Source of the DNA: Bdellovibrionales bacterium
GTDB taxonomy: Bacteria; Bdellovibrionota; Bdellovibrionia; Bdellovibrionales; UBA1609
Direction of reading: 5' to 3'
Assembly (NCBI GenBank): GCA_015163875.1
Contig: JAAOIH010000005.1
Coordinates: 1 to 64,000 of the forward strand
Length of the DNA: 64,000 nt
Shown: positions 37,091-47,804 of the stretch, piece after piece
How positions within the stretch are numbered: the first letter of the stretch is position 1
How the letters are laid out: every line of letters starts with the position of its first letter
Made by a program: the position numbers and the translations under genes
The notes under the pieces: model-generated
Database searches by the model: none
Told to the model about the DNA's origin: nothing
What the model saw: only the letters and a program-made list of their open reading frames with translations

Positions 37091-38899
37091 CTATTTTTTA
37101 AAGCGTTTTCTTTCGTTTTCGGTTAATAATTTTTTGCGAATACGAATTGAGGTGGGAGTTACCTCTACTAGTTCGTCATCATTAATAAATTCTATTGCTT
37201 GCTCTAAACTAAATTTTATAGGTGGAGTTAAAATAGCATTTTCATCTGTACCTGCCGATCGCATATTTGTTAATTGTTTTCCCTTCATAGGGTTAACTAC
37301 TAAGTCGTTATCACGAGCATGAATTCCTATAATCATTCCCTCATAAACTTGAGTGGCGTGATCAATTAATAATTTTCCACGATTTTGTAAATTAAATAAC
37401 ATATAAGCTAAAGCTTTTCCCTGTCCTATTGAAATTAATACTCCGTTAATTCTTTGACCAACATCATTTTTTTTCATATCTCCATAATGAGAAAACAAAC
37501 TATATATTAATCCAGAGCCTTGAGTTAAAGTTAAAAAATCTGTGCGAAATCCAATTAAGCCACGGGCAGGCATTAAATATTCTAAGCGAATTCTACCTTT
37601 TCCGTCTGGGGTCATGTTTTTTAATTCACCTCCCCTTTCACCTAATTTTTCAATCACAGATCCTTGATGTTGTTCTTCGATGTCCACTGTTACATCTTCA
37701 TAAGGCTCTAAAGTTTTATCTCCTTCTTTTTTTAAAATTACTTCTGGGCGAGAAACTCCTAATTCAAAACCTTCTCTTCTCATAGTTTCAATTAAAATTC
37801 CTAAATGAAGTTCGCCACGACCGGATACTCTAAATTTATTTGGATCTTCTGTAGGCTCTACTCTTAGTGCAACATTATGAATTAATTCTTTATCTAATCT
37901 TTCACTAATTTGTCTGCTAGTTAAAAGTTTTCCCTCTTGCCCAGCAAAGGGTGAAGTGTTTACTTGAAATGTCATGCTAACAGTAGGCTCATCAACTGAT
38001 AAAGCTGGTAATGCTTTTACTTCATTTATGTCGCACAAAGTGTCTGATATACTTAAAGTTTCTACTCCGCTAAAAGTAATAATGTCTCCAGCGGTGGCCT
38101 CGGTTGTTTCGATTCTTTCTAATCCCATAAAACCCATAATTTTTAAAATTTTTCCACTTCTGGTTTTTCCCTTTGTATCTATAATTGTTACAGGTGTGTT
38201 TATTTTAATTTTTCCTCTAGACACTCGTCCAATTCCAATTACTCCAACATAACTACTATAATCTAAAGCACTTACTTGTAATTGAAATGGACCGTTAACA
38301 TCTACTTTTGGTGCCGAAACATTATCTACAATTGATTGAAACAAAGGTTGCATATCACCGCTAGAAACTGCTTCATCTAAGCCTGAAAATCCTTCTAAAG
38401 CTGAAGCATATACTATAGGAAAATCTAATTGTTCGTCAGTTGCCTCTAGATTAGAAAATAAATCAAAAGTTTGGTCTACAACCCAAGAAGGTCTTGCGCT
38501 TGGCCTGTCTACTTTGTTAATTACAACAATTGGTTTTAAGCCTAGCGCTAAAGCTTTTTTTGTAACAAATCTTGTTTGTGGCATTGGTCCGTCAACTGCA
38601 TCTACTAAAAGTAAAACAGAATCCACCATAGATAAAACTCTTTCAACTTCGCCTCCAAAATCTGCATGTCCTGGAGTATCTACAATATTAATATGATAAC
38701 CTTTCCATTTAATGGCTGTGTTTTTTGCTAAAATAGTGATGCCTCTTTCTTTTTCTAAATCATTAGAGTCCATAAGTCGTTCATCAGAGGGGCCTCTGTC
38801 GCCTAAAGTTCCAGACTGTTGTAAAAGTTTATCTACTAATGTAGTTTTTCCATGATCTACATGGGCAATGATTGCAATGTTTCTTAATTTTTCTATCAT
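37091..38899 (-). CDS. typA: Translational GTPase TypA/BipA
   Basis: IAHVDHGKTTLVDKLLQQSG, DTPGHADFGGEVER, SGRGELHLGILIETMRREG. Confidence 0.97.
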   Translation of the reverse strand: MIEKLRNIAIIAHVDHGKTTLVDKLLQQSGTLGDRGPSDERLMDSNDLEKERGITILAKNTAIKWKGYHINIVDTPGHADFGGEVERVLSMVDSVLLLVDAVDGPMPQTRFVTKKALALGLKPIVVINKVDRPSARPSWVVDQTFDLFSNLEATDEQLDFPIVYASALEGFSGLDEAVSSGDMQPLFQSIVDNVSAPKVDVNGPFQLQVSALDYSSYVGVIGIGRVSRGKIKINTPVTIIDTKGKTRSGKILKIMGFMGLERIETTEATAGDIITFSGVETLSISDTLCDINEVKALPALSVDEPTVSMTFQVNTSPFAGQEGKLLTSRQISERLDKELIHNVALRVEPTEDPNKFRVSGRGELHLGILIETMRREGFELGVSRPEVILKKEGDKTLEPYEDVTVDIEEQHQGSVIEKLGERGGELKNMTPDGKGRIRLEYLMPARGLIGFRTDFLTLTQGSGLIYSLFSHYGDMKKNDVGQRINGVLISIGQGKALAYMLFNLQNRGKLLIDHATQVYEGMIIGIHARDNDLVVNPMKGKQLTNMRSAGTDENAILTPPIKFSLEQAIEFINDDELVEVTPTSIRIRKKLLTENERKRFKK

Positions 38900-38911
38900 G
38901 GAAGGTTTTCC

Positions 38912-40513
38912 TTAGTCTGCTTTATTTATTGTTTTTAATACTTGCTCTGCTCTGTTAATTAAATTACTTACTAAAATTAAAGGTATTATTTCTTTTAACT
39001 CTGCTCCATGAGGTTTGCCAATTACAGCTACTCTAAGTGGCATAAATAATGTTTTACCTTTTACTTTGCAAGTTTGTTTTATTTTATCTTGTATATCTAT
39101 AAATTCTTCTTCTGTTAAGTAGATTTCTGTTTTTATATTTAATTGTTTAATCCAAAATTCTAAAACATCTTTTGCTTCATTCCAAGATAAAACTTCATTA
39201 GATTCGTCTGTGATATTTAATTGTCCAAAAATTAAATTTAATATTCCTTTAGCCTCTACTAAAGTTTTAATAGAGTTTTGAAGAATAGAAATTTGAGTGT
39301 TTCTTAACGTGTTAGATGAAGCTTTTCTTTGTGAAACATCTGCACTGCCAGAGGTTGTGTTAAGTAATGTAAAAAATTGATCAATATGATTATTATTTGG
39401 GCTATGCTTGTTTAATTTGTTCTTCAAGTCATCTGGGCTTAATTTTTTAATATACTCGCCATTCATCCAAAGAAGTTTTTTTGTGTCAAAAACTGCTGGC
39501 GCTGAGTTTAGTCTTTTTAAATCAAAAACTTTTGCAGCCTCTTGTATGCTAAAAATTTCTTTAGACTCAGGGTGAGACCAGCCAAGTAGGCATAAAAAAT
39601 TAATTAATGCTTCTGGCAGATAACCCTCTTTAATATAATCTTCTACAGAAGTTGCTCCGTGCCTTTTACTTAGTTTTTTTTTGTCTTCTCCTAATATTAA
39701 AGACATATGTGCAAATTGTGGAATTGTAAAATTTAAAGCTTCATAAATCATTAATTGTCTTAATGTATTGCTTAAATGTTCTTCTGCTCTAAGCACATGA
39801 GTAATGTTCATTAAAGCGTCATCAACAACGCAGCAAAAATTATACACAGGCATGCCGTTAGATCTTTGAATTACAAAGTCTCCTACCATATTTGATGGAA
39901 GTTTTACCTCGCCTCTAACTAAATCTTTAATAATATATTCAGGTTTCGCGCTGATTGTATTAAACCTAATGCTTGGTTTTAATCCTTTAGATATTTTTTC
40001 TGTGGCTTCTAAATTTTTTGTTTTTGCATCTTCTAAATTTTTTGGCCTATAAGGGCTTGTTATTTGTTGAGTGCTTTTGCTTTCTTTTGCTAATGTTTTT
40101 TGTGTATCAATTTCTTCATCTGTTAAAAAACAATAATAAGCTAAGCCATTTTGTAATAAAAAATCAATTTTTTCTTTGTAAATATTTAATTCTGATCTTT
40201 TACTTTGTTTATAAGATTTTGTACTTTTTGAATCTAAAATATTATTATTATCGTCTTTTTCTTTTATATCATCACCATCTAAAAAAACACCTTCATCTGG
40301 AGTTATCCCAAGACTATTTAAATCTTTTAATTGAGATTTTAAAAATTCCTGACTGCTTCGCTCTTTGTCGGTGTCTTCTACTCGCAATATAAATTTAGAA
40401 TCTTTTGAAATAGATTTAGCAAACAAATAATTAAATAATGCAGTTCTTGCTCCTCCAACATGTAAATGCCCAGTCGGGCTCGGAGCAAATCTTACTCTAA
40501 CATTATTATTCAT
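38912..40513 (-). CDS. gltX: Glutamate-tRNA ligase
   Basis: RFAPSPTGHLHVGGARTALFN, KLSKRHGATSVEDY. Confidence 0.97.
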   Translation of the reverse strand: MNNNVRVRFAPSPTGHLHVGGARTALFNYLFAKSISKDSKFILRVEDTDKERSSQEFLKSQLKDLNSLGITPDEGVFLDGDDIKEKDDNNNILDSKSTKSYKQSKRSELNIYKEKIDFLLQNGLAYYCFLTDEEIDTQKTLAKESKSTQQITSPYRPKNLEDAKTKNLEATEKISKGLKPSIRFNTISAKPEYIIKDLVRGEVKLPSNMVGDFVIQRSNGMPVYNFCCVVDDALMNITHVLRAEEHLSNTLRQLMIYEALNFTIPQFAHMSLILGEDKKKLSKRHGATSVEDYIKEGYLPEALINFLCLLGWSHPESKEIFSIQEAAKVFDLKRLNSAPAVFDTKKLLWMNGEYIKKLSPDDLKNKLNKHSPNNNHIDQFFTLLNTTSGSADVSQRKASSNTLRNTQISILQNSIKTLVEAKGILNLIFGQLNITDESNEVLSWNEAKDVLEFWIKQLNIKTEIYLTEEEFIDIQDKIKQTCKVKGKTLFMPLRVAVIGKPHGAELKEIIPLILVSNLINRAEQVLKTINKAD

Positions 40514-40514
40514 T

Positions 40515-42170
40515 TTAAGACTCTATTTCGTGTTTAACATAGTATAATGGATTAATCATCAACTCTGCAATATGACGATATTCTGATAAAATATCAAGAT
40601 AAATATTAGTTAAATTAATATTAAATTTTTTCTCTACTTCTGGGCGACAATTATTAATATGATCCACTCTAAAAGTATATTCTGCATGCCTGATATCTTT
40701 TTTTTGTTTTTTTAATTCTTTTAAAATATTTATGTCTTTTGAGTCAAAATAAGTCATAGATAGTATAACAATATTAGTTACTGCATTTTGTAATTTTATT
40801 AAATTTTTTTGATCTAAGTCAGAAAAAGAAATATGTAATTTTTGTTTTTTAGATGCTAATTTTATTAAATTTTTATCTACAGAGTCAGCTGCGCTTTCGA
40901 TGTCAGACGAAAAAGAAATTGCCTCTAAGATATTAATTTTTTCTAATTCTGTGCCATCTTCTTCTTCGTTTTCTTTATTAGATTTTTCCATTAATGCTAA
41001 TAAAAATCTATTAGTTTCGGCACATAATAAATCAACATTATTGTCTTCTTCTTTAATTTTAAAAAATGCTTTTTTTTCACCAATATTAAATAAAAATAAT
41101 GATCGGTTTAGCATGCTTTGCATAATATCGCCCATTCTTAAAATTTCTCTTTTTGCTTGAGCAAAGGCAACCGCAGTGCTTAAATCTCTAATGTCTTTAA
41201 ATACAAAGTGCTTTACTCCAAATTTTTTTATGTCTTTTGGTTTGGGGATTAAATATTCAATAAATTTTACAGCATAATTAATAAATGGATAAAATATAAT
41301 TACACTTAAAATATTAAATAGAGTATGAAAGTTTGCAACTCCTCTAAGATTTGAAAAGCTGCTTATAATTAATGGTAAAATAAGTGGAGTTAATACAAAA
41401 AAAATAGAAACACTTGCTATTTTAAATAAAAAATGTGCCCATGCTACTCTTTTGCCAATATAATTTCCAGATAAAGATGACATAATTGCAGTAGCTGTTG
41501 TGCCTAGATTAGCTCCATACACCCAATAAATACAATGCTCTAAAGAAAAGTAACCAGCAGACATTAAGCTAATAGCTATACCAATAGTTACAACACTGCT
41601 TTGCACTAAGGCTGTAAAACTTGCTGCAACTAATAATATAACAATAGGGCTGTTAATAAAAAAGTGTAAAAACTCTAAAAATATTCCTGCATCTTTTAAA
41701 TGCAGACTTCCAATGCTGATAAGCTCTAAGCCAAAAAACATTAAGCCAAAACCAAAACATACACGAAAAATTCTTTTTGTTTTTTTTGTTTTGATAAAAA
41801 AATAAGATATTAAATAAAAAATAGAAAATAGTGCTAATCCAAAATGAGAAATTTTAAAACTTAAAATTTGTACAATCAAAGTGCTACCAATTGCTGAGCC
41901 TAAAATAATTCCCATAACTTGAAATAAAGTTAAAACACCAGAGGACCCCAAGCTAGCTAGCATAGAAACAACAGCTGCAGAACTTTGAATACTAAAGGCT
42001 AATAATATTCCAAAAAATATTCCAAAAATAGGCTTGTTAGACATTTTTGATAATAAATTTTGTATTAAGTTTCCAGAAATTTTTTGTAAATTTTTACTAA
42101 TGGTTTTTAATCCATATAAAAAAAATGCAAGACCTGCTAAAGCATAAATAAAAGCTGTGTGAGTTAACAT
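40515..42170 (-). CDS. Na/Pi-cotransporter II family protein with PhoU-like C-terminus
   Basis: GLxFFLYGLKTISKNLQ, QSSAAVVSMLASLGSSGVL, QSSVVTIGIAISLMSAG, GANLGTTATA motifs. Confidence 0.9.
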   Translation of the reverse strand: MLTHTAFIYALAGLAFFLYGLKTISKNLQKISGNLIQNLLSKMSNKPIFGIFFGILLAFSIQSSAAVVSMLASLGSSGVLTLFQVMGIILGSAIGSTLIVQILSFKISHFGLALFSIFYLISYFFIKTKKTKRIFRVCFGFGLMFFGLELISIGSLHLKDAGIFLEFLHFFINSPIVILLVAASFTALVQSSVVTIGIAISLMSAGYFSLEHCIYWVYGANLGTTATAIMSSLSGNYIGKRVAWAHFLFKIASVSIFFVLTPLILPLIISSFSNLRGVANFHTLFNILSVIIFYPFINYAVKFIEYLIPKPKDIKKFGVKHFVFKDIRDLSTAVAFAQAKREILRMGDIMQSMLNRSLFLFNIGEKKAFFKIKEEDNNVDLLCAETNRFLLALMEKSNKENEEEDGTELEKINILEAISFSSDIESAADSVDKNLIKLASKKQKLHISFSDLDQKNLIKLQNAVTNIVILSMTYFDSKDINILKELKKQKKDIRHAEYTFRVDHINNCRPEVEKKFNINLTNIYLDILSEYRHIAELMINPLYYVKHEIES

Positions 42171-42171
42171 G

Positions 42172-43110
42172 CTATTGCCCCTGTCCGCCCATTAATGCGG
42201 ATACAAAATTATTAGGATTAAATTTTTGAATATCTGACAAAGCCTCTCCCATGCCTAAAAATAAAACTGGTAATTTTAAATCTTTAGCTAAGCTAATTGC
42301 CACCCCTCCCTTAGAGCTGCCGTCTAGTTTGGTTAAAATAACTCCTGTAATATTTAAAATGCTATGAAAATTTTTTGCCTGCACACAAGCGTTTTGACCA
42401 GAATTAGCATCTAATACTAAAAAAGATTCTTGAGGAGATTTTGGCAATAGATTTCCAATTACTTTTTTAATTTTTTCTAATTCATTCATTAAGTTAGATT
42501 GCGTGTGCAATCTTCCTGCTGTGTCTATTAAAACTAAATCATAATTTTGTGCTTTTGCTTTTTGACATGCATTATAGGCAACAGCTGATGGGTCTTTCAT
42601 ATCTTCTGGTGCAAAAATAAATACACCTGCTTTTTTGCTCCAAGATATTAATTGATCTTGTGCTGCTGCTCTAAAAGTATCTGCAGATGCCATTAAAACT
42701 TTATATCCTTTAAGGTTTGCCATATAAGCTAACTTTCCAATTGATGTTGTTTTGCCAGCGCCATTTACGCCAGACACTAACCAAACAACAGGCTCTGTTC
42801 TGTTTGTGTCATTTAGTGACTCCCAAATAGAGTCTGCATCTCTGTAGGCTAAGTTTAGTGAATTTAACATTTCTGATTTTAAAGAAGTAAGTAATACAGA
42901 ATAATTTAAATTTTTTTCTTTTTTAATTGTTTCTAAAAAATAATGAGCAGTGCTAGGTCCAAGATCGCTTCCATAAAGCAGCTCTTCTAAAGATTCCATG
43001 TCTTGGTCTGTTAAAAAGTTTTTTTTATCTGAAAAAATTTTAAGTTTATCTGACCATGAATTACGAGATTTTTCTAAAATAGAAAATAAATCTTTAGATT
43101 TTGTTTTCAT
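42172..43110 (-). CDS. ftsY: Signal recognition particle receptor FtsY
   Basis: GVNGAGKTTSIGKLA, ADTFRAAAQDQL, DTAGRLHTQSNLMNEL, TKLDGSSKGG. Confidence 0.97.
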   Translation of the reverse strand: MKTKSKDLFSILEKSRNSWSDKLKIFSDKKNFLTDQDMESLEELLYGSDLGPSTAHYFLETIKKEKNLNYSVLLTSLKSEMLNSLNLAYRDADSIWESLNDTNRTEPVVWLVSGVNGAGKTTSIGKLAYMANLKGYKVLMASADTFRAAAQDQLISWSKKAGVFIFAPEDMKDPSAVAYNACQKAKAQNYDLVLIDTAGRLHTQSNLMNELEKIKKVIGNLLPKSPQESFLVLDANSGQNACVQAKNFHSILNITGVILTKLDGSSKGGVAISLAKDLKLPVLFLGMGEALSDIQKFNPNNFVSALMGGQGQ

Positions 43111-43114
43111 TTTA

Positions 43115-46100
43115 TTAAGACCAAGTTTCTATTTTATCAAAATCTACTGATAATAGTTTAGAAACCCCTTTTTCTTGCATAGTAACACCAAAAAGTTTAT
43201 CTAAACTTTTCATAGTTTGTTTGTTGTGTGTAACAACAATAATTTGTGTATATTTTGACATCTCTTTAATTAAATCATTAAACCTTATTACATTTGCTTC
43301 ATCTAATGGAGCATCTACCTCGTCTAGTAAACAAAATGGTGACGGATTTACCAAAAATAAAGAAAAAATAAATGCTACAGCAGACAAAGCTTTTTCTCCG
43401 CCAGATAATAATTGGATTCGTTCTAATTTTTTACCAGGAGGGCAAACCATAATATCTACTCCCTCTTCACCTGTTTTTTCATTTGGGATTAAGCTTAATT
43501 TAGCATGACCCCCTCCAAATAAAGCTGGAAAAACTTTAGTAAATTTATCATTAATTTTTTCAAAAGTTGTTTTAAATCTTTCTTCACAAATTCCATCTAT
43601 TTTAATAACAACTTTATTCAGTTTATCTTTTGCTGATAATAAATCTGTATGTTGCTCTTCTAAAAAAGTAAATTCTTTTAACTGATCTTCATATTGTTCA
43701 GCCGCTACTAAGTTTACTTCTCCAATGCGGCGTAATTTAGAATAATCTTTTTCTATTTCTTCTTCTATATTTTTAAAAAATATAGACATATCTTTATTAT
43801 TATCAAATACAGATTGCAGCTCTTCTTCTTTTTTGTTTACAAAATCTGGCAGGTCTACTAAATATTTTTCTTTAGCTTGTTCTACAAAATTATTTTGTTG
43901 CAACAAAAAAGCTTCTAGGTTTAATTTTAAATTATGAGTTTTTTCTTTCCAAGAAAATTGTTTTGATCTTAATGTTTTTAAATTTAAATCTTTTTTGTCT
44001 AAATTAGATTTTTCGATTTCATAATTATTTACTAGATTAGATTGTTTTAATTGTAATTTCTCTAAACTGCCAAGCTTGTTTGATAAAGACTCTCTTTGAA
44101 CTTTGATAGATTCTTCATAAGCTTTAATAGATGAAACATTGCCTGTAATTTGATTTTTTGCTTGATTTTGTTCTATATTTAATTCTTTTAACGAGGCAAG
44201 TAATAATTCTTTTTGTTTTATTAGTCCATCATGTTCTTTTTCAAATTGAGTAAACTTAATATTAATATTTTGTTTTTCATTTTGTATTAAAACAAAGTCT
44301 TCTTCTAAAGATAAAAGCTGTGCTCCAAGTGACTCTAATTGTTCTTTTTTTTCTTTTACTTTTTTAGATAATTCTGTGTTTTTTTCTTTAAAATTACTTA
44401 GCCTGTCAGATTGCTCTTTTTCTTGATTAGTCAGAATGCTAATTTCTTGATATATAGAATTTACTTTGTCATTAAAATGTCCAAATTTTAATTCTAATTC
44501 TTTTTTATCTCTTTGTAGGTGTAATAAAATATTTTGCTTATCTGATTGAATTTTTTGAGCGTCTTCATAAGAGCCTTCTAATAATTTTGTTTGCTCAACA
44601 ATTTTTTCATATTGTTTTTTAGCTAATGTTAACTTAGCCTGAGCCTCTACTTTAGAAGCTAGTAATTCTTTAATTTCGCGATTTCTACTTAATAAGTTAG
44701 ATTCTTCTTCTTTGCCAGAGCCACCTGATAAAATTCCCTCAGAATTTAAAGAGTCTCCGTCTTTTGTTACAAAAGAGCATTGCGGGTAATCTTTAATTAA
44801 GTTCCATGCTAAGCTCATATTTTCTACTAAAACTGTTTTGTCAAAAATATATTTAACTGCATCTGTGTAACTTTGGTCACTTTTTATAAAATCTATTAAT
44901 AATCCGCTTACTCCTTCTTTTTTCATTAAAACTTTTTTGTCAGAGTCAGAAAAAGATTTATTAAAAGAGTCTGGTATAAATTCTTTATTAAAAAATTGAG
45001 AGTGTCCTTGGTTGCTTTTTTTAAGATAACTTAAGGCCTGTAAAGACTCCTCTTTGTTAGAAGATAATAATAATTGCTCTTTATGACCAAGTGATGCAGA
45101 AACTGCTTTTTCTAAATCTTCTGGAACTTCTAAAACTTCTGCAATGGGCGCAAAGCTTGTGCTGCCATCAGCATGATGTAAAGTTTGTTTTTGCCAAAGA
45201 AGTACATTTTTAACTCCTTTTTGAAATCCAGCCCAATTAGACGATAAATCTTCTAAGCTTTTTAATTTACTACTTATAGAAAGATAGTTTTCTTTTTGTT
45301 GATCTATAAAATTTTGTGCTGATAAACTTTTATCTTTTAAAATTTTTAAATTAGCATCAATATTATTTTTATCTTTTGATAAATTTAAACTAGTTTGATT
45401 TTCTTCATCAATATTTTTAATTAAAATTTTAAATTCATTTCTGTTTTTCTTTTGCAAGTCTTCTACTTCTGTTTTTTCTGCTTTGTACTTAATTAACCTG
45501 TCTGCAGTCCATTGTAGTTTTTCTTCTAAAGATTGTTTTTGGCTAAAAAAATGTGAGTTTTCTTGTGATAAAATTAATAAGCTTTCTTGGTCTAGTGCAA
45601 AATCTTTCTTTTTAGTGTCTAAATAATTTTTTGCATTATCAAATTTATCTTGTGAATCTTTTAGCAAGGCATCTACATTTTTATTAGATTCTACTAATTT
45701 ATTTATGTTGATGCTAATGTCTTCAATTTGTTTAGAAAAATTATCTTGACGAGTTTTATATTTTGTTAAAAAATTTTCTGATTGCTCTTTGTTTTCTTTT
45801 TCTCTTAATAAAATATGTTCTAAATCTTTGCTTGCAAGTTCTTTTTCTCTAATAATACTCTGTATTCCAGATAGCTCTTGTTGAGATACATTAATTTCTT
45901 TTTCTTTTTTTAATAAATTTAAAGATACTTCTTCTTTTCCTGCCTCTAAAGAAGTTAGTTGTGTTTGAAATTCTAATTCTTCTTTTTCAATGCAGGACAA
46001 AGATTGTTTGTCAGCAAGCGAGGTGTTTTCAATATTTTTATACTGCAATGCTTGTTTAAATAAATCTTTTTCTTCTATATCAGTTTTTACTTTTTTATAT

Positions 46101-46750
46101 TTTTCTGCCTTGCTAGCTTGTGACTCTAAAGTTTTTAAAGATTTTTTTTGCTCTGACAAAATATCTTGTAGGCGTAATAAATTTTGTTCAGTAAGAATTA
46201 ATTTTCTTTCTGACTCTCGTTTTTTTACTTTAAATTTACTTAAACCAGCAACATCTTCTATAAAAGTTCTTCTTTCTTCAGGTTTTGACAAAATCATTCT
46301 GCTAATTTGCCCTTGCTCTACAATAGAAAAACCTTTAGCCCCTGCTCCTGTGTCCATAAATAGTTCTTGTATATCTTTTAAACGAACTTGCTCTTTGTTA
46401 ATTAAATATTCTGTTTCAGAAGATTTATGAATTCTGCGAGTAACAGTAATTTCTGAATGCTTTGCATATTTTACAGGAAAGCTGCCTCCGTTGTTTTCTA
46501 AAACAATAGAAGCCTCTGCAAAAGATACTGGTGCATATTTTTGTGTTCCAGAAAAAATAACATCAGACATTGCAGACCCGCGCAAAGCCTTTGGAGATGT
46601 TGAACCCATCACCCATAAAATTGCATCTACAACATTAGATTTTCCACAACCATTTGGTCCAACAATACCTGTGCGGTCTTTATCAAAACTTATAATTGTT
46701 TTGTCTTTAAAAGATTTAAAGCCATACAATTCTAAATGTTTAATTTTCAA
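43115..46750 (-). CDS. smc: Chromosome segregation protein SMC
   Basis: GPNGCGKSNVVDAILWVMG, QGQISRMI, central hinge, LLSGGEKALSAVAFIFSL, LLDEVDAPLDEANV. Confidence 0.97.
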   Translation of the reverse strand: MKIKHLELYGFKSFKDKTIISFDKDRTGIVGPNGCGKSNVVDAILWVMGSTSPKALRGSAMSDVIFSGTQKYAPVSFAEASIVLENNGGSFPVKYAKHSEITVTRRIHKSSETEYLINKEQVRLKDIQELFMDTGAGAKGFSIVEQGQISRMILSKPEERRTFIEDVAGLSKFKVKKRESERKLILTEQNLLRLQDILSEQKKSLKTLESQASKAEKYKKVKTDIEEKDLFKQALQYKNIENTSLADKQSLSCIEKEELEFQTQLTSLEAGKEEVSLNLLKKEKEINVSQQELSGIQSIIREKELASKDLEHILLREKENKEQSENFLTKYKTRQDNFSKQIEDISININKLVESNKNVDALLKDSQDKFDNAKNYLDTKKKDFALDQESLLILSQENSHFFSQKQSLEEKLQWTADRLIKYKAEKTEVEDLQKKNRNEFKILIKNIDEENQTSLNLSKDKNNIDANLKILKDKSLSAQNFIDQQKENYLSISSKLKSLEDLSSNWAGFQKGVKNVLLWQKQTLHHADGSTSFAPIAEVLEVPEDLEKAVSASLGHKEQLLLSSNKEESLQALSYLKKSNQGHSQFFNKEFIPDSFNKSFSDSDKKVLMKKEGVSGLLIDFIKSDQSYTDAVKYIFDKTVLVENMSLAWNLIKDYPQCSFVTKDGDSLNSEGILSGGSGKEEESNLLSRNREIKELLASKVEAQAKLTLAKKQYEKIVEQTKLLEGSYEDAQKIQSDKQNILLHLQRDKKELELKFGHFNDKVNSIYQEISILTNQEKEQSDRLSNFKEKNTELSKKVKEKKEQLESLGAQLLSLEEDFVLIQNEKQNINIKFTQFEKEHDGLIKQKELLLASLKELNIEQNQAKNQITGNVSSIKAYEESIKVQRESLSNKLGSLEKLQLKQSNLVNNYEIEKSNLDKKDLNLKTLRSKQFSWKEKTHNLKLNLEAFLLQQNNFVEQAKEKYLVDLPDFVNKKEEELQSVFDNNKDMSIFFKNIEEEIEKDYSKLRRIGEVNLVAAEQYEDQLKEFTFLEEQHTDLLSAKDKLNKVVIKIDGICEERFKTTFEKINDKFTKVFPALFGGGHAKLSLIPNEKTGEEGVDIMVCPPGKKLERIQLLSGGEKALSAVAFIFSLFLVNPSPFCLLDEVDAPLDEANVIRFNDLIKEMSKYTQIIVVTHNKQTMKSLDKLFGVTMQEKGVSKLLSVDFDKIETWS

Positions 46751-46982
46751 ACCAAGCTCCTTATTTTCTTTAAGAGCTAGTTTTTTAAGCTAGATCTAAA
46801 CTATAAAAATAAATTAAGTGTCTATTATAGTTACCCTATTATTACTCCAAACCTAAGTTCAGTCCAGTCAGAATTGCCAAAAAAGCCTTATAGCTAAAAC
46901 ACATATTTTGCAATGCGTTATTTTGTGTTTTAATTTTATTATTTAGTATTGACAAATATAGCTCAAAACTAGTTTATGCCTT

Positions 46983-47390
46983 ATGCCTTATGCCAGTTTA
47001 CGCAGACAATCTAGAGAGTTAGCCCTAAAGCTACTGCATCAAATAGATTTTACAAAAACAGCACTTCCTCAATCTTTTGAGGATTTTAAATCTGCATTTG
47101 TTTTTTCTGATAAAGTTTGGCCTTATGCTACTGATTTAATTTTAGGAGTACAAAAAAACAAAGAAGATATTTTAAAAATTATTGAAGATAAATCTAAAAA
47201 TTGGAAGCTTAGCCGCATAGCTACAGTTGATTTACATATTTTAAGTATTGCAGTTTTTGAATTAAAATTCTCTAAAGAAAACACTGACAAAGCTACAATT
47301 ATTGACGAGGCTCTAGAAGTTGCCAAAAAATATTCTTCAGAAAAATCATCTTCTTTTATTAATGGAATTTTAGACCAAGTACAAAAATGA
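46983..47390 (+). CDS. nusB: Transcription antitermination factor NusB
   Basis: SRELALKLLHQIDF, N-terminal and C-terminal NusB pattern (IDEALEVAKKYSSEKSSSFINGILDQV). Confidence 0.92.
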   Translation: MPYASLRRQSRELALKLLHQIDFTKTALPQSFEDFKSAFVFSDKVWPYATDLILGVQKNKEDILKIIEDKSKNWKLSRIATVDLHILSIAVFELKFSKENTDKATIIDEALEVAKKYSSEKSSSFINGILDQVQK

Positions 47391-47761
47391 TTAGAGAAAT
47401 TCACTTAAGCAGCGCTTTTTCTTTAGGCTCAAACCTTTGGGTTACGCCTCATACAAACCGCACATCTGTAATAAAGCAGCTTGATTATTTTACACAATTT
47501 CAGTTAAGCCAAAATAGCAATCAACCAATATTTATGCTTTATAATCATCCACTTTTACCATGTAATGCTATTATTCAAACAAACTACAATGAATCTAAAA
47601 AAGAGGATTGGATTAAAGAAATTTTTAATATCTGGGAACAACAAAAAAAAGAAAGTTTGCGTATTTTTTTACCAGAAGATTTTGAAACACAATTATCTAA
47701 AAAATATTTAGCAGATATTTTTCCTAACAATACTGATATTTCTTTAGTCTGTGAGGATTAG
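47387..47761 (+). CDS. Hypothetical protein translationally coupled to nusB
   Basis: 124 aa ORF overlapping nusB stop by ATGA. Confidence 0.6.
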   Translation: MIREIHLSSAFSLGSNLWVTPHTNRTSVIKQLDYFTQFQLSQNSNQPIFMLYNHPLLPCNAIIQTNYNESKKEDWIKEIFNIWEQQKKESLRIFLPEDFETQLSKKYLADIFPNNTDISLVCED

Positions 47762-47804
47762 ATTATTATTTTTAATTTAAGTGTTATTTTTATAACTTAA
47801 TAAA

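Noticed and set aside
37041-37098. Repeated actagttaaa motifs after rpsI
   Set aside because: Short AT-rich direct repeats, not distinguishable from background; only the adjacent hairpin is kept as a weak terminator
40018-40392. 124-aa + strand ORF rich in Leu/Phe
   Set aside because: Fully antisense to gltX; low-complexity composition expected from the AT-rich opposite strand
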